Source: Sphingomonas sp. 67-36
GTDB lineage: Bacteria > Pseudomonadota > Alphaproteobacteria > Sphingomonadales > Sphingomonadaceae
NCBI GenBank assembly: GCA_001897375.1
Contig: MKSU01000014.1
Coordinates: 59,745 to 123,744 of the forward strand
Direction: 5' to 3'
DNA: 64,000 nt
Shown piece after piece: positions 42,491 to 50,766 of this stretch; the stretch's first letter is position 1; the number at the start of each line of letters is the position of its first letter. The translations under genes were made by a program, and so were the position numbers. The notes beneath the pieces were generated by a model. It made no database searches. It was given only the letters and a program-made list of their open reading frames with translations, and was not told the DNA's origin.

Positions 42491-43174
42491 ATGGTCGAGC
42501 GCACCCAGCCGCAGGATGCGCGCTGGGCGGCGGTCGACCGTTATATCGGCGAAAGGCTGCTCGGCGCGGATGAGGCGCCGGGCGCGACGCTCGCCGCCAA
42601 TGCGGCGGGCGGCCTGCCGGATATCGACGTTTCCCCGGCGCAAGGGAAGTTGCTCCAGCTCCTCGCGCTGATCCGTGGCGCGCGGCGCGTGCTGGAGGTG
42701 GGGACGCTCGGCGGCTATTCGACCTTGTGGCTGGCGCGCGCGGTGGGCGAGGGCGGCCGCATCGTGTCGCTGGAGATCGATCCGCATCATGCCGACGTGG
42801 CGCGCGCCAATCTCGCGGCGGCGGGCGTCGGCGACCGCGTCGAGGTCATCACCGGCCCGGCGCTCGAATCGATCGCGCGGCTGGAAGGCCCGTTCGACCT
42901 CGCCTTCATCGACGCCGACAAGGAGAACAACGTCGCCTATGTACGCGAGGCGATCCGCCTGTCGCGGCCGGGCACGGTGATCGTGGTCGACAACGTGATC
43001 CGCGAGGGCGGGGTGCTCGATGCCGCCAGCGCCGATCCGCGCATCCGGGGCACGCGGGCGCTGTTCGATTATGTCTCGGGCGAGCCGCGCCTCACCGCGA
43101 CGGCGATCCAGACGGTCGGGGAGAAGAAGTGGGACGGCTTCCTGCTCGCGGTGGTGGACGCGGGCGAGAGGTGA
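42491..43174 (+). CDS. SAM-dependent O-methyltransferase (family 3)
   Basis: A 227-residue methyltransferase of the catechol/caffeoyl-CoA O-methyltransferase type. SAM motif I is RRVLEVGTLGGYSTLWLARA; LEIDPHHADVARANL binds SAM ribose; FDLAFIDADKENNVAYV and VIVVDNVIREGGVLD carry metal-binding Asp/Asn residues. The substrate, likely a diphenol, is unknown. It follows the aldolase by five bases and overlaps a membrane protein gene (GTGA), so the three form an operon with no obvious common pathway. Confidence 0.9.
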   Translation: MVERTQPQDARWAAVDRYIGERLLGADEAPGATLAANAAGGLPDIDVSPAQGKLLQLLALIRGARRVLEVGTLGGYSTLWLARAVGEGGRIVSLEIDPHHADVARANLAAAGVGDRVEVITGPALESIARLEGPFDLAFIDADKENNVAYVREAIRLSRPGTVIVVDNVIREGGVLDAASADPRIRGTRALFDYVSGEPRLTATAIQTVGEKKWDGFLLAVVDAGER

Positions 43175-43689
43175 AGGCCTTCACCTATCATCGCGCGCTT
43201 GCGCCGATGCTATGGGTGCTGGCCGGGCTTGCTTCGATCGAATTGCTGGTGACGCATCTGCTGGTGGCGCATTGGTTTCCGCGCGTGGCGCTTGTGCTGT
43301 CAGTTGCCAGCCTTTGCGGCCTGATGTGGCTGATCCGGGCAATCGCGAAGATGCGTCGCCGCCCGGTGATTGTCGGGCCGGATGCGGTGCTGATGGCGGT
43401 GGGCGGGTTCAGGCGCGTCAACGTGCCGTTGGGGGCGGTCGCCGGGGTGGATGCAGCCGGAAACGAACGCGATCGGAGCGCGCTCAACCTCGCGCTGGTT
43501 GCCCATCCGAATGTAATGCTGGAATTGCGCGCGCCATTGCCGGGCCATCGACGGCGGATTCGCAGCATCGCGCACCGGCTCGACGATCCGCTCGGCTTTA
43601 TCGCGGCGGTGCGGGAAAGGCTCCCCGGCGATCAGCCCGCCACCGGCAGCTTCACCGTCCCGTCGGCCTCCCGCTCCAGCGGGCCGTAG
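43171..43689 (+). CDS. Hypothetical membrane protein
   Basis: A 172-residue product from GTG 43171, overlapping the methyltransferase stop. Two transmembrane helices are likely (about 9-32 and 38-56: LAPMLWVLAGLASIELLVTHLL and ALVLSVASLCGLMWLI), then a soluble ~110-residue part with PVIVGPDAVLMAVGGFRRVNVPLGAVAGV, resembling a PH-like beta domain. The last ~20 codons overlap the convergent DUF952 gene by 58 bases, which is a lot, so the real end may matter less than the membrane part. Function unknown. Confidence 0.72.
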   Translation: MKAFTYHRALAPMLWVLAGLASIELLVTHLLVAHWFPRVALVLSVASLCGLMWLIRAIAKMRRRPVIVGPDAVLMAVGGFRRVNVPLGAVAGVDAAGNERDRSALNLALVAHPNVMLELRAPLPGHRRRIRSIAHRLDDPLGFIAAVRERLPGDQPATGSFTVPSASRSSGP

Positions 43690-43985
43690 GCGATCAGCGT
43701 TTCGAGCAGCAGCGGCTCGTAGAGGTGCGGGAAATCCTGCCCGCCGCGCGACTTCTCCCATTTCAGCGAAGCGCCGAACGAGGTGAGGTCCACCGCCGCG
43801 ACGTGCAGGTCGGCCTGCCCGGCGAAATGCCTGTCCACCGTCTCCGTCAACTGATCGGCGGTGGAGAGGTGGATGTAGCCGTCCGCCACATCCACCGGGG
43901 CGCCGGCGAAGCTGCCGTCGTGTTCCAGCGCGGCCATCTGCCCGGCGGTCAGCACCTTGTACGCGACGGACGGGCGGACGGTCAT
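43632..43985 (-). CDS. DUF952 family protein
   Basis: A 117-residue cytoplasmic protein of the DUF952 family: AYKVLTAGQMAALEHDGSFAGAP, DVADGYIHLSTADQLTETVDRHF, and FPHLYEPLLLETLIAYGPLERE. The fold is related to ADP-ribosyl-transfer (KptA/PARP-like) proteins and the role is unknown. The ATG overlaps the gyrA stop (ATGA), so it is translated from the gyrA transcript. Linkage of DUF952 to gyrA is likely incidental. Confidence 0.9.
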   Translation of the reverse strand: MTVRPSVAYKVLTAGQMAALEHDGSFAGAPVDVADGYIHLSTADQLTETVDRHFAGQADLHVAAVDLTSFGASLKWEKSRGGQDFPHLYEPLLLETLIAYGPLEREADGTVKLPVAG

Positions 43986-46687
43986 TCCGTTTCGCCCGTC
44001 GCTTCGGTCGCCGGCGTTTCGCCCTCCTCCGCGCTTTCCTCGATCCGCGCGGCGGAGACGACATGCTCGTCGTTCGCCACGTTGAACAACCGCACGCCGG
44101 CCGATCCGCGCCCGATCACCCGCAGGTCGCCCAGCGGGATGCGGATCATCTTGGCCTGATCCGTCACCAGCATGAGCTGCTGCGCCTTGGTCGCGGGGAA
44201 GCTGGCGACGACGAGGCCGTTGCGGGCGATATTGTCGATATTGGTGATGCCCTGGCCGCCGCGACCCGTGCGGCGATATTCATAGGCCGACGACATCTTG
44301 CCATAGCCGTTGGCGCACACCGTCAGGATGAACTGCTCGTGTTCCGCCAGATGCGCGAAGCGTTCATCGTCCATCGCGCGCGGGGCGCGTTCGGCATCCT
44401 CGCCCTTCCACGGCGCATGGCGGAGATAGTCCTCGCGCTCGTCGGAATCGCGCACGCCGACCTTGTGGAGGATCGAGAGCGAGATCACCTCGTCGCCCTT
44501 CGCCAGCCGCATGCCGCGCACGCCGGTGGAGTTGCGGCTCTGGAATTCGCGCACGTCGCCGCCGGGGAAGCGGATCGCCTTGCCGTGGCGGGTCGCCAGC
44601 AGCACGTCGTCCTCCTCGTCGAGCAGCGCGACGCCGATCAGGCGATCGTCCTCATCCTCGCCCTCGAACTTCATGGCGATCTTGCCGTTCGAGGGGACGT
44701 TGGTGAAGGCGTCCATGCTGTTGCGGCGCACATTGCCCTTCGCGGTGGCGAACATGACGTGGAGCGCCCCCCATTCCGCCTCGTCCTCCGGCAGCGGCAG
44801 GACGGTGGAGATCGTCTCGCCCTCGGCCAGCGGCAGCAGGTTGACCATCGGCCGCCCGCGCGTGGCCGGGCCGCCCTCCGGCAGCCTCCACACCTTGTAG
44901 CGATAGACCTTGCCGAGCGTGGAGAAGAACAGCACCGGCGTGTGCGTCGAGGTGACGAACAGCTCGGTGACGATATCCTCGTCCTTGGTCGCCATGCCGC
45001 TGCGGCCCTTGCCGCCGCGCGCCTGCGCCCGGAACGCCTCCAGCGGGGTGCGCTTGATATAGCCCTGCATGGTCACGGTGACGACCATGTCCTCGCGCTC
45101 GATCAGATCCTCGTCCTCGATCCCGTCGGCGGCGGCGGCGATCTCGGTGCGGCGCGGGGTGGCGAACAATTCGCGCACCTCGGCGAACTCGTCGCGCATC
45201 ACCTGATAGAGCTTCGCGCGGTTGGCGAGGATCTCCAGCAGCTCCGCGATCGAGGCGGCGAGCTGCTCCAGCTCCGCGCCGATCTCGTCGCGGCCGAGCG
45301 CGGTGAGGCGATGCAGGCGCAGGTCGAGGATCGCGCGGACCTGGATCTCGCTCAGGCGATAGGTGTCGCCGGTCACCTCGGCGTCCAGCGCCTCGACCAG
45401 CCGGATATAGGAGGCGATCTCCGCGATCGGCCATTCGCGCGCGAGCAGCGCCGCGCGCGCCTCCGCCGGGCTGGCGGAACCACGGATGATCCGCACCATC
45501 TCGTCCAGATTGGTGACGGCGATGACGAGGCCGAGCAAGATGTGCGCACGGTCGCGCGCCTTGGCCAGCTCGAACTTGGAACGACGGGTGATGACCTGTT
45601 CGCGGAACTGGACGAACGCCTGGATGATGTCGCGCAGGCCCAGCATCTCCGGCCGCCCGCCACGGATCGCGAGCATGTTGGCCGGGAAGCTCGATTGCGC
45701 CGGCGTGTGTCGCCAGAGCTGGTTCAGCACCACTTCCGGCGTCGCGTCGCGCTTCAGGTCCACGACGATGCGCACGCCTTCGCGGTTCGATTCGTCGCGG
45801 ATGTCGCTGACGCCCTCGATGCGCTTGTCCTTGGCGGCCTCGGCGATCTTTTCGACCAGCGCGTTCTTGCCCTGCTGGTAGGGGATTTCGGTGAGGACGA
45901 TCGAGCGCCGGTCGCCGCGCCCTTCCTCGATCACATGGCGCGAGCGCACGATGATCGAACCGCGCCCGGTGGCGTAGGCGGAGCGCGCGCCGGAACGGCC
46001 GAGGATGATCGCGCCGGTCGGGAAATCCGGCCCCGGCACGATTTCCATCAGCTCCTCGGTGGTGATCGCGCCATTGTCGAGATAGGCGAGGCAGGCGTCG
46101 ATCACTTCGCCGAGATTGTGCGGCGGGATATTGGTCGCCATGCCGACCGCGATGCCGCCGGCGCCGTTGACGAGCAGGTTCGGGAAGCGCGCGGGCAGCA
46201 CTTGCGGCTCGCTTTCCGATCCGTCGTAGTTCGGCTGGAAATCGACCGTGTCCTTGTCGAGATCGTCGAGCAGATAGTCCGCGATCTTGGCGAGGCGCGC
46301 CTCGGTGTAACGCATCGCGGCGGGCGGATCGGGGTCCATCGAGCCGAAATTGCCCTGGCCGTCGATCAGCGGCGCGCGCATCGACCAGTCCTGCGTCATG
46401 CGCGCGAGGGCGTCGTAGATCGCGGTGTCGCCGTGCGGGTGGTATTTACCGATGACGTCGCCGACGATGCGGGCCGACTTGCGATACGGCCGGTTCCAGG
46501 CGAAGCCGCTCTCGTTCGCCGAGAACAGGATGCGGCGATGCACCGGCTTCAGCCCGTCGCGGATATCCGGCAACGCGCGGGCGACGATCACGCTCATCGC
46601 GTAATCGAGGTAGCTCGTCTTCATCTCCTCGACGATGGAGATGGGGGCAATGTCCGAAGGGTCGGCGAGGAGAATCTCGTCGGTCAA
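43982..46687 (-). CDS. gyrA: DNA gyrase subunit A
   Basis: A 901-residue type II topoisomerase subunit. Start is TTG 46687 ([12 protein letters not shown]). The breakage-reunion domain has [21 protein letters not shown] and catalytic Tyr127 in [10 protein letters not shown]. The C-terminal beta-pinwheel includes [11 protein letters not shown], the GyrA box that allows DNA wrapping and negative supercoiling and separates GyrA from ParC. The end is acidic ([19 protein letters not shown]). The quinolone positions equal to E. coli Ser83/Asp87 are Thr88/Asp92. No Shine-Dalgarno is evident and a long inverted repeat ends three bases before the start codon. Confidence 0.97.
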   Translation of the reverse strand: MTDEILLADPSDIAPISIVEEMKTSYLDYAMSVIVARALPDIRDGLKPVHRRILFSANESGFAWNRPYRKSARIVGDVIGKYHPHGDTAIYDALARMTQDWSMRAPLIDGQGNFGSMDPDPPAAMRYTEARLAKIADYLLDDLDKDTVDFQPNYDGSESEPQVLPARFPNLLVNGAGGIAVGMATNIPPHNLGEVIDACLAYLDNGAITTEELMEIVPGPDFPTGAIILGRSGARSAYATGRGSIIVRSRHVIEEGRGDRRSIVLTEIPYQQGKNALVEKIAEAAKDKRIEGVSDIRDESNREGVRIVVDLKRDATPEVVLNQLWRHTPAQSSFPANMLAIRGGRPEMLGLRDIIQAFVQFREQVITRRSKFELAKARDRAHILLGLVIAVTNLDEMVRIIRGSASPAEARAALLAREWPIAEIASYIRLVEALDAEVTGDTYRLSEIQVRAILDLRLHRLTALGRDEIGAELEQLAASIAELLEILANRAKLYQVMRDEFAEVRELFATPRRTEIAAAADGIEDEDLIEREDMVVTVTMQGYIKRTPLEAFRAQARGGKGRSGMATKDEDIVTELFVTSTHTPVLFFSTLGKVYRYKVWRLPEGGPATRGRPMVNLLPLAEGETISTVLPLPEDEAEWGALHVMFATAKGNVRRNSMDAFTNVPSNGKIAMKFEGEDEDDRLIGVALLDEEDDVLLATRHGKAIRFPGGDVREFQSRNSTGVRGMRLAKGDEVISLSILHKVGVRDSDEREDYLRHAPWKGEDAERAPRAMDDERFAHLAEHEQFILTVCANGYGKMSSAYEYRRTGRGGQGITNIDNIARNGLVVASFPATKAQQLMLVTDQAKMIRIPLGDLRVIGRGSAGVRLFNVANDEHVVSAARIEESAEEGETPATEATGETE

Positions 46688-46690
46688 GAA

Positions 46691-46750
46691 TCAGCGCTTT
46701 CGGGTTGTGTCGTTTCGATGACGAACCCTAGCCGACTGCGAAAGCGCTGA
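46691..46750 (-). promoter_or_regulatory. Nested inverted repeat in the gyrA leader
   Basis: TCAGCGCTTTCG at 46691-46702 and CGAAAGCGCTGA at 46739-46750 are perfect 12-bp complements around a 36-base spacer. The spacer holds a second pair GGGTT/AACCC (46702-46706 and 46724-46728), giving a nested stem. Read in gyrA orientation, the structure ends three bases before the TTG start codon, where a ribosome site should be. It could limit translation or respond to supercoiling by cruciform extrusion. Confidence 0.7.
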
Positions 46751-46823
46751 CCACCCCCGCGCCCGCGTATGCGCGCGCGAGGGTGGCGTGGCGACCCCGA
46801 AGGCTCGGGGGATCAGATGCGGG

Positions 46824-47132
46824 TTATTTGCAAGCCTTCTTGTTGGCGTTGCCCGCCTTCGAGCAATTGTACGTGATGGTCTTGCCGGTCGAGGTCTTGG
46901 TGGTGACCATGCGGCCCGTCGGGGTGGTGGTCGTCTTGCGCGCGACGTGCGTCGCCTTGGCGACGGTGGTCTTGGCGGTGGTCGCCGCCGGCTTCGTGAC
47001 GGTGGTGGTCTTGGTCGCGACGGTGGTTTTGGCGGCGGTGGTCGCCTTCGCGGTCGGGGTCTGCGCATAGGCCATCCCGCCCGAAGCGAGCGCGGCGGCG
47101 GAAATGGCGGCGAGGATCGCGGACTTCATCAT
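46824..47132 (-). CDS. Small secreted Thr/Lys/Ala-rich protein
   Basis: A 102-residue product from ATG 47132, with GGAG seven bases upstream. Signal peptide residues 1-23 (MMKSAILAAISAAALASGGMAYA). Residues ~25-75 are a low-complexity run of Thr, Lys, Ala and Val in short repeats (TTAAKTTVATKTTTVTK). The C-terminal ~30 residues differ: GKTITYNCSKAGNANKKACK with two cysteines that may form a disulfide. It is strongly basic, so it may bind polyanions, DNA or the cell surface. Function unknown; the repeats are the cause of long spurious frames on the other strand. Confidence 0.72.
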   Translation of the reverse strand: MMKSAILAAISAAALASGGMAYAQTPTAKATTAAKTTVATKTTTVTKPAATTAKTTVAKATHVARKTTTTPTGRMVTTKTSTGKTITYNCSKAGNANKKACK

Positions 47133-47226
47133 TGCATCACTCCGTTTCGAACGACGTCTGTCGGCGTCGGAGCCTGTAATGCACGAGAAAGAATCGCGGA
47201 GCCGTGACGCGAAGATTAAATATCGG

Positions 47227-47883
47227 TCAGGGAGCGATTTCCGTCCCGTCCCATGAGAACAGCCGCCCGCTGTCCTTCGGGGCAAGGCCGTCGATGACGT
47301 CGAGCAGCTGCACGGCGGCGCGTCCGGTGGCGAAGATGTCGCGGCCGGATTGCAGATACGGGCGCGACAGTCGCGTATCGACCGTGCCGGGGTGCAGCGC
47401 GACGACGATGCCGCGATCGTTGCGCCGCTTGTCCTCGATCGCCAGCGTGCGGATGAACTGGTTGAGCGCGGCCTTGGACGCGCGATAGCCGTGCCAGCCG
47501 CCCAGCCGGTTGTCCGAGATGCTGCCGACCCGCGCGGACAATACCGCGAAGATGCTGCGCCCGGCCCTGGGCATGAGCGGCAGGAAATGCTTCGCGACCA
47601 GCGCCGGGCCGATCGCGTTGACGGCATATTGCCGCGCCAGCCACGCCGGATCGAGATCGCCCGGCGCTTTCTCCGGGCCGTGCCCGTCCTCATGCAGGAT
47701 GCCGGTCGCGACGATCACCAGTTCCGGCGATCCGGCGCGCGCGGCGGCGGCGGCGATGGTCGCCTCGTCGGTTACGTCGATGTCGGGGCGCGAGAGGCGG
47801 AGGACGGTCTCGCCCTCATCCTCCAGCGCGTCGGCCAGCGCGCCGCCGATCCCGCCGGATGCGCCGATGACGACCGCGCTCAT
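47227..47883 (-). CDS. Short-chain dehydrogenase/reductase (CsgA/C-factor-like)
   Basis: A 218-residue SDR. The cofactor motif is VVIGASGGIGGALADALE; VIVATGILHEDG replaces the NNAG segment as in C-factor-like SDRs; the catalytic Ser/Tyr/Lys lie in SARVGSISDNRLGGWHGYRASKAALNQF. It ends LFSWDGTEIAP, common in this subgroup. The substrate is unknown. Its start overlaps the yaaA stop by four bases, so both are co-translated. Confidence 0.88.
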   Translation of the reverse strand: MSAVVIGASGGIGGALADALEDEGETVLRLSRPDIDVTDEATIAAAAARAGSPELVIVATGILHEDGHGPEKAPGDLDPAWLARQYAVNAIGPALVAKHFLPLMPRAGRSIFAVLSARVGSISDNRLGGWHGYRASKAALNQFIRTLAIEDKRRNDRGIVVALHPGTVDTRLSRPYLQSGRDIFATGRAAVQLLDVIDGLAPKDSGRLFSWDGTEIAP

Positions 47884-48626
47884 CGCCGGCGGAAGGTCCA
47901 GCTATCCCCGTCGCTCGCGGCGGAGTCGAAGGCATAGCCGTCGCTGTCGAACCCGCGCATCGCGTCCGCGTCGGCGATGCGATGCTCGACCAGCCAGCGC
48001 GCCATCATGCCGCGCGCCTTCTTCGCGTGGAAGCTGATGAAGCGGTCGTCCGCCTCGCGGAAATCCACGTCGATGATACGGATATTGCCCGGCAGCAGCC
48101 CGTCCACCGCCGCCCAATATTCCTGGCTGGCGAGATTGAGCAGCACGCCCGATCCCTCCGCCGCGATATCGCCCGCCAGCGCGTCGGCGATGCGCTTGCC
48201 CCACCAGTCGGTCAGCTTCCTGCGACGCGGCGCCCAGCGCGTGCCCATCTCCAGCCGATAGGGGCGCATCCGGTCGAGCGGGCGGAGCAGGCCGTAGAGG
48301 CCGGACAGCATCCTGAGGTGATCCTGCGCGAAATCGATCGCCGCCTCGTCCAGCGTCGCGGCTTCCAGCCCGGTATAGACGTCGCCGGCGAAGGCGCGGA
48401 TCGCCGGCCGCTCGGGCAGCGTCTCGAAGCTGCGGAAACGCCCGGCGTTCAGCGCGGCGAGCTTGTCCGAGATGTGCATCAGCTCGCCCAGCTTCCGGCG
48501 CGACATCCTCGCCGCGGCCTTCGCCAGCGTCGCCGCCTCCTCCGCGAAGCGCGGCGCGGTGGTCGCCATCGCGGGCAGGGGAGTCGCATAGTCCAGCGTC
48601 TTGGCGGGGGAAATCACGGCGATCAT
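47880..48626 (-). CDS. yaaA: Peroxide stress protein YaaA
   Basis: A 248-residue protein of the YaaA/DUF328 family: MIAVISPAKTLDY at the start, then SDKLAALNAGRF, AFAGDVYTGLEA, LSGLYGLLRPLDRMRPYRLEMGTRW, LLNLASQEYW and ISFHAKKARGMMARWLV. In E. coli YaaA lowers free iron during peroxide stress and protects DNA; the fold binds DNA. All typical blocks are present. It forms an operon with the SDR gene. No OxyR-like site was recognised upstream. Confidence 0.95.
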   Translation of the reverse strand: MIAVISPAKTLDYATPLPAMATTAPRFAEEAATLAKAAARMSRRKLGELMHISDKLAALNAGRFRSFETLPERPAIRAFAGDVYTGLEAATLDEAAIDFAQDHLRMLSGLYGLLRPLDRMRPYRLEMGTRWAPRRRKLTDWWGKRIADALAGDIAAEGSGVLLNLASQEYWAAVDGLLPGNIRIIDVDFREADDRFISFHAKKARGMMARWLVEHRIADADAMRGFDSDGYAFDSAASDGDSWTFRRR

Positions 48627-48778
48627 GGCGCCAGCGCCTATCGGGGGAACCGAAGGCGTTCAATCCATGTTCAGCGGATTGACGTCAGGGAACACCGGGT
48701 TTCTTGAACCTGCAGGGGCAGGAAGGTAGAGCGGCGCGGAGGCGCCCGCGCGCCTTCCAGAACGGAGAGAATAACGCG

Positions 48779-50056
48779 ATGAAAAGCATCTACCGGGCCG
48801 CGATCGCCGCCGCCCTCCTTTCCGGCGCAGGCAGCATCGCGCTCGTGACGCCGGCATCCGCCAAGGAAAAGAAGGCGGAGGAGGCGAAGACCCCGCCGCT
48901 CAAGCTGAGCAAGGACGTCCAGCCGCTCGCCGCCAAGGCGCAGGCCGCGATCCAGGCGAAGGACTATGCCACCGCCGCGCCGCTGGTGCAGCAGGTCTCC
49001 GCCGCCGCCAAGACCGACGACGACAAATATATCGCCTCCGTGTTCGAGCTTCAGCTTGCGGTCGGCCAGTCGCCCAACGGCCAGATCGACGACAACAAGA
49101 TCAAGCCGCCGCTCGACGCGCTGATCGCCAATCCGCGCACGCCGCAGGCCGATCAGGCGCGCTTCAACTATCAGCGCGGCATCATCGCCGCCAACGCCAA
49201 GCAGCCGCAGGAGGCGATCGCCTTCTTCCAGCGCGCGCAGCAGCTCGGCTACACCGATCCGAACCTTCCGCTCCAGATGGTGAAGATCAAGATGGAGAGC
49301 GGCGACATCGCCGGCGGCTCGGCCGATCTCCAGAAGGCGATGGACGCGCAGATCGCCGCCGGGCAGAAGCCGGACGAGCAGCTCTATCGCTATGCGATGG
49401 CCAAGACGCTGCAGAAGCGCCTGATCCCCGATTCGATCGGCTGGATGAAGCGCTACATCACCGCCTATCCCACCGCGAAGAACTGGCGCGACATCGTGTT
49501 CGTCTATGGCATCCAGCAGGGCGCTGCCGTGACGCTCGACAAGGCGCAGAAGGTCGACCTGTTCCGCCTGCTCCGCCGCGAGAAGGCGATGGCCGATCAG
49601 TTCGATTACGAGATCTACGCGCAATATGCGATCGACCTCGGCCTGCCGAACGAGGGCAAGGCGGTGATCGACGAAGGCCGCGCGGCGGGCAAGCTGCCGG
49701 CGGATTCGGTCACGGCGAACGATCTCTATCGCGTCGCCAAGCAGGCGATCGCGAACGAAGGCTCGCTCGATCCGCTCGACGCCAAGTCGAAGGCCGCCGC
49801 CAACGGCAAGCTCGCCGCCGGCACCGCCGACGCGCATCTCGGCGCGGGCAATTACGCCAAGGCGATCGAGCTTTATAAGGTCGCTCTGCAGAAGGGCGGC
49901 GTGGACGCCGACGCGATCAACACCCACCTCGGCATCGCGCTCGCCAACTCCGGCGACACCGCAGGGGCCAAGGCGGCGTTCGAGGCGGTGAAGGGCGCGC
50001 CGCGCGCGGACATCGCCTCCTTCTGGCTCACCGCGCTGGCCACCCCGGCGGCCTGA
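48779..50056 (+). CDS. Secreted TPR-repeat protein
   Basis: A 425-residue periplasmic protein from ATG 48779 (GGAGAG ribosome site). Signal peptide residues 1-28 with cut after ASA. Helix-turn-helix TPR-like pairs occur across the chain: KAQAAIQAKDYATAAPLVQQV, RFNYQRGIIAANAKQPQEAIAFFQRA, and near the end ADAHLGAGNYAKAIELYKVALQKGG plus NTHLGIALANSGDTAGAKAAFEAV. It is probably a scaffold or polymer-binding protein. No enzyme motif is seen. It ends just before a strong terminator and stands alone. Confidence 0.85.
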   Translation: MKSIYRAAIAAALLSGAGSIALVTPASAKEKKAEEAKTPPLKLSKDVQPLAAKAQAAIQAKDYATAAPLVQQVSAAAKTDDDKYIASVFELQLAVGQSPNGQIDDNKIKPPLDALIANPRTPQADQARFNYQRGIIAANAKQPQEAIAFFQRAQQLGYTDPNLPLQMVKIKMESGDIAGGSADLQKAMDAQIAAGQKPDEQLYRYAMAKTLQKRLIPDSIGWMKRYITAYPTAKNWRDIVFVYGIQQGAAVTLDKAQKVDLFRLLRREKAMADQFDYEIYAQYAIDLGLPNEGKAVIDEGRAAGKLPADSVTANDLYRVAKQAIANEGSLDPLDAKSKAAANGKLAAGTADAHLGAGNYAKAIELYKVALQKGGVDADAINTHLGIALANSGDTAGAKAAFEAVKGAPRADIASFWLTALATPAA

Positions 50057-50081
50057 CGGGCGCGACAGGCGAAAACGAAAA

Positions 50082-50108
50082 GGGCGGCCGTCGCGCCGCC
50101 CTTTTTTT
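50082..50108 (+). terminator. Rho-independent terminator after the TPR gene
   Basis: GGGCGGC at 50082-50088 pairs with GCCGCCC at 50095-50101 across six bases, followed at once by seven T residues (50102-50108). It lies 26 bases after the stop. The A-rich left flank may also let it serve the convergent Lrp gene. Confidence 0.93.
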
Positions 50109-50125
50109 GCCCGCCGCCGCGAACC

Positions 50126-50587
50126 TCAGTCGACGATCGGCACGCCCGATGCGGACTTGGCGCTGCGGATCGTCAGCGACGATTTGACGCTGGCGACGTT
50201 CGGCGCGGTGGTGAGGTGAGTCGTCAGGAAGCGCTGGAAGCTCTCCAGATCGGTGGCGACGATCTTCAGCACGAAATCGATCTCGCCGTTCAGCATATGG
50301 CATTCGCGCACCTCGGGCAGCGCGGCGACATGCGACTCGAACGCGGCGAGGTCGGCTTCCGCCTGGCTCCTGAGGCTGACCATCGCGAACACGGTGATCG
50401 GGAAACCCAGTTGCGCGGGATCGCAATCGGCGTGGTAGCCGCGGATCACCCCGGCCTGCTCCAGCGCACGGACCCGCCGCAGGCACGGCGGCGCGGTGAG
50501 GCCGACGCGATCGGCGAGTTCGACGTTGGTCATCCGCCCGTCTTCCTGAAGATAAGCCAGTATCTGCCTGTCGATCCGATCGAGCAC
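50126..50587 (-). CDS. Lrp/AsnC family transcriptional regulator
   Basis: A 153-residue regulator from GTG 50587 (MLDRIDRQILAYLQEDGRMTN), with GGAG seven bases before it. The HTH is NVELADRVGLTAPPCLRRVRALEQAGVIRGY; the C-terminal RAM effector domain includes PEVRECHMLNGEIDFVLKIVATDLESFQRFLTTHL. It should bind an amino acid and act as a dimer or octamer. It is divergent from the histidine kinase gene across 179 bases that hold repeated TTGCG half-sites. Its targets are not evident. Confidence 0.93.
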   Translation of the reverse strand: MLDRIDRQILAYLQEDGRMTNVELADRVGLTAPPCLRRVRALEQAGVIRGYHADCDPAQLGFPITVFAMVSLRSQAEADLAAFESHVAALPEVRECHMLNGEIDFVLKIVATDLESFQRFLTTHLTTAPNVASVKSSLTIRSAKSASGVPIVD

Positions 50588-50648
50588 GTCATTCTCCGCC
50601 TGTCGCCACGCACGTTCATGGCGATTTGGTGGACGTATCCATAGGAAT

Positions 50649-50680
50649 ATTGCGCGCAAACGCAATTGTCCCACATTGCG
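50649..50680. promoter_or_regulatory. Cluster of TTGCG/CGCAA half-sites in Lrp upstream region
   Basis: ATTGCG (50649-50654), CGCAAA (50655-50660), CGCAAT (50661-50666) and ATTGCG (50675-50680) lie within 32 bases. TTGCGCGCAA is itself a perfect palindrome. The block sits 60-95 bases upstream of the Lrp start and 87-118 upstream of the kinase start. Lrp-type regulators often bind repeated imperfect dyads and repress themselves, so self-control is likely (inference). The 179-base gap shows no other feature. Confidence 0.4.
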
Positions 50681-50766
50681 ACGTGCCAAAATCTACTGTT
50701 TCGCGAAGGCGGGATGAGGACTAATCAGGCGATCCCCGGCGACGAAAAGGTCGCCCGCCGGCAAGG

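Noticed and set aside
43632-43689. 58-base overlap of the membrane protein gene with DUF952 as evidence that one is false
   Set aside because: Both have independent support (GTGA coupling and membrane helices for one, family motifs and ATGA coupling for the other); convergent overlaps of this size do occur.
46390-46440. Thr88 in GyrA (E. coli Ser83 position) as an acquired quinolone-resistance change
   Set aside because: Residues at this site vary naturally among alphaproteobacteria and Asp92 is intact, so resistance cannot be inferred.
44063-46750. 895-codon plus-strand frame opposite gyrA
   Set aside because: Entirely antisense to gyrA; the apparent length reflects scarcity of stop codons in high-GC DNA.
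46783-47070. Val/Gly-rich plus-strand frames over the Thr/Lys-rich gene
   Set aside because: They are translations of the reverse strand of the ACC/AAG repeats; no ribosome site or signal peptide supports them.
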